In this document: piece after piece, positions 62,208-64,000 of the stretch
How the letters are laid out: every line of letters begins with the position of its first letter
Position numbering within the stretch: the stretch's first letter is position 1
Assembly (NCBI GenBank): GCA_043228905.1
Contig: JBHGNT010000005.1
Location: forward strand, 22,258,001 to 22,322,000
Reading direction: 5' to 3'
DNA: 64,000 nucleotides
Source of the DNA: Azolla caroliniana
Taxonomy: Eukaryota; Polypodiophyta
Notes under the pieces: model-generated
Told to the model about the DNA's origin: nothing
The model's database searches: none
What the model saw: only the letters and a program-made list of their open reading frames with translations
Made by a program: the position numbers and the translations under genes

Positions 62208-62560
62208 CTGAGAGAGAGAAGGAAGGCGGGCATTCTTTTGTCAAGGATTTCCAGGCAAAGCGGGGCAAGGATGGGCGGCGCGCATTGGAGAGACAGAGAT
62301 GGGGCTATGTGATATGTGATATGTGCGCTCAACCAAATGGCAGAAACAGGGGAGGCTCTGTTTCTCTGTCTCTGTTCTCAGTCTCTTGTCTCTCAGTCTC
62401 TGTCTCTGTGGAAACTTGAAAGAAGACCTTTGAGATTTATCAAAATTTGGTAGACCAGAGAAAGAGGCAGGCAGGCAAGCAAGCAAGCAAAAGCATCAAG
62501 AAGGCAAATATAATCAAATCAATGAGAGCACAAATTCTTCCCCTAGAATAATGACCTATC
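62208..62560 (-). promoter_or_regulatory. Leader and proximal promoter of the POLAR-like gene
   Basis: Contains a (CT)-type run GTCTCTGTTCTCAGTCTCTT near 62365-62405 (minus strand AG-rich) and (AAGC)n at about 62470-62490. No TATA box is clear. Confidence 0.35.
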
Positions 62561-62835
62561 AGATCGATCGACATACAAAAGAGCTTTTGCGATCGACAAA
62601 CAAGAGAGCTTTCATGATCAATTCACACGCATGCATCAATTGAATGACCTATTGATCGATCGATGCATCGATCGGCTTCATAAGCCATCCAACAAACGAA
62701 ATGAGAGAGCTTTTGTGATCGATTCACACTCGTGCATCGATCCGAATGACCTATTGATTGGCTTCAGAATGCCGTCCAACAAACGAGAGAGCTTTCGCGA
62801 TCAATTCACACGCACACATCAATCGTGCTCGTATA
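62560..62835 (+). repeat. Tandem repeat of about 80-100 bp upstream of the POLAR-like gene
   Basis: Three imperfect units contain AACAAACGAGAGAGCTTT then GCGATCAATTCACACGCATG then ATCAATCGAATGACCTATTG and GGCTTCATAAGCCATCC. Unit starts are near 62600, 62695 and 62775. The unit is rich in GATCGATC words. Confidence 0.75.
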
Positions 62836-64000
62836 CCATCCACACAAATGCGGGAGCTTTGCAGCCCATAGTCAATTTTGTTGTCATCGCCTTTATGCAA
62901 TCAGTTTCGATGGGATCATGATAAGAAGCTAATCGACCATCGCCAAGATAAATTCAACGAGATACTCAGACTCCCCAACATGACTTATCCCACGAGTTAT
63001 TTTTCGCACATATGAGTAATGTCTCACTCGTGTCCCTACTAGCCTTAGATTGTGTACGCTTCAAATAGTAGTCATTTAGATGAGCTTTGAAGACATTTTT
63101 GGCATTGTGTATCCATGTTTGTGTACCATGGTTGAAATGTGGGGAAACCAATTGTTGATATGATAGAATGATGAGATCTCAAGTAAAGATATATATATTT
63201 TATCGTCCTCCAAAGCAAGAGATGATACACAGTACTAAGATACAATCCTCTTCCAAACTAAAGGAAACATTGGCATGTACCTTGTGTCTAGTTTTAGGAC
63301 AAAAATGTAATATATTAACAAACACACCAAGAAAGCACCAAACACAAACAAAGGCATGATGTACACTATGAAGTACTCTTTAAAGAGTTATATATTAACA
63401 TCTTTAAAGAGATACAAAGGAGTGAGTCCTCAACCTTACCCCTCTACAAGAGTGAAATTGTATCTGCAAGAGTAATATGTAAAGATCCTCCAAAGTAAAG
63501 AACTTTCAACCACCACCACCTTGCTAGTGCTTGTTATGCTATACAACATATTAAAATGTTTGTTGACACATCAACGCATTCCTCTAGTAATCTATCTTGT
63601 AAATCTAATGCAAGTCACAAGAAAGTTTGTAGAAAGTCCTTCATGTCTTCACTTCACACTTCCCATGGCAACCTGTTCTCTCCATTTTTACAATTGTCGT
63701 GATATATCTAAATTAATCAACAACACATCTCCAATACCATTGCCGAATATAGTGCCAAATATCTCGAAAATCATCAGCAATTCTACGTCGTAAGCTCATT
63801 TCATACCGTGATTGTTGTTTCTTTCGCGAGCCTAACTCTTTCCACGCAATGCATGTATAAAAAGAGCATGTTTCTCACCTTCAAACTGCTTGTGTCAATA
63901 TATTTTTAGACCACTTACCCACACCTACCCATGTTTCAGCAAGATCCAAATCCCAAGAACATGCAATATGGCAATAATAAGGTGGAATGTTCATACTATC
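62836..64000. other. Intergenic, nothing recognised
   Basis: AT-rich sequence with only short frames lacking known domains; no repeat of note was seen. Confidence 0.45.

Overview
This window looks like nuclear DNA of a land plant. The evidence is four intron-bearing plant-type genes with GT-AG introns (a Raf-like kinase, a monofunctional formate-tetrahydrofolate ligase, a TRICHOME BIREFRINGENCE-like protein and a POLAR-like protein), a broken expansin copy, and a background of plant LINEs, an RTE-like LINE, hAT, CACTA, Ty1/copia and Ty3/gypsy debris, tRNA-derived SINE-like units and microsatellites. I cannot name the species. There is no bacterial-style operon, rRNA, convincing tRNA gene or CRISPR array.

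Layout. 1-8.4 kb is repeat debris: low-complexity tracts, a SINE-like unit, one CACTA-type terminus, a decayed copia gag, a 159-bp tandem duplication and a 5'-truncated LINE (A). 8.4-15.4 kb is one structurally complete LINE (B) with a perfect 15-bp target-site duplication and an ATGA overlap between its two reading frames. 15.9-19.6 kb holds an RTE-like LINE fragment (minus) and a hAT transposase pseudogene. 21.7-24.9 kb is the Raf-like kinase (minus, 3 coding exons, 582 aa). 25.7-33.5 kb is AT-rich and without recognisable genes. 33.5-35.6 kb holds a short LINE insertion (C) whose 3' end seeded an array of eight near-identical 197-bp repeats. 36.7-36.8 kb has a dense run of heat-shock-element half-sites. 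38.3-39.8 kb is a second RTE-like fragment. 41.2-45.7 kb is the folate gene (plus, 5 coding exons, 635 aa). 48.2-48.8 kb is the expansin pseudogene. 49.5-52.2 kb is the TBL gene (minus, 4 coding exons, 435 aa). 53.1-54.0 kb is a triplicated block holding two opposed SINE-like promoters. 54.4-56.7 kb is a Ty3/gypsy pol remnant (minus). 58.0-62.2 kb is the POLAR-like gene (minus, 4 coding exons, 1041 aa).

The four intact genes do not form a pathway; they are independent single genes (signalling, one-carbon metabolism, wall polysaccharide acetylation, cell polarity). Exon joins were derived by hand: every one keeps frame and uses GT/AG borders, and the summed protein length of the folate gene fits its family closely.

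The most interesting structure is at 33.5-35.6 kb: a LINE insertion that appears to have given birth to a young satellite with a four-unit higher-order pattern. A second theme is that several introns are built largely from their own diverged minisatellites. I found nothing I would call a new multi-gene system.
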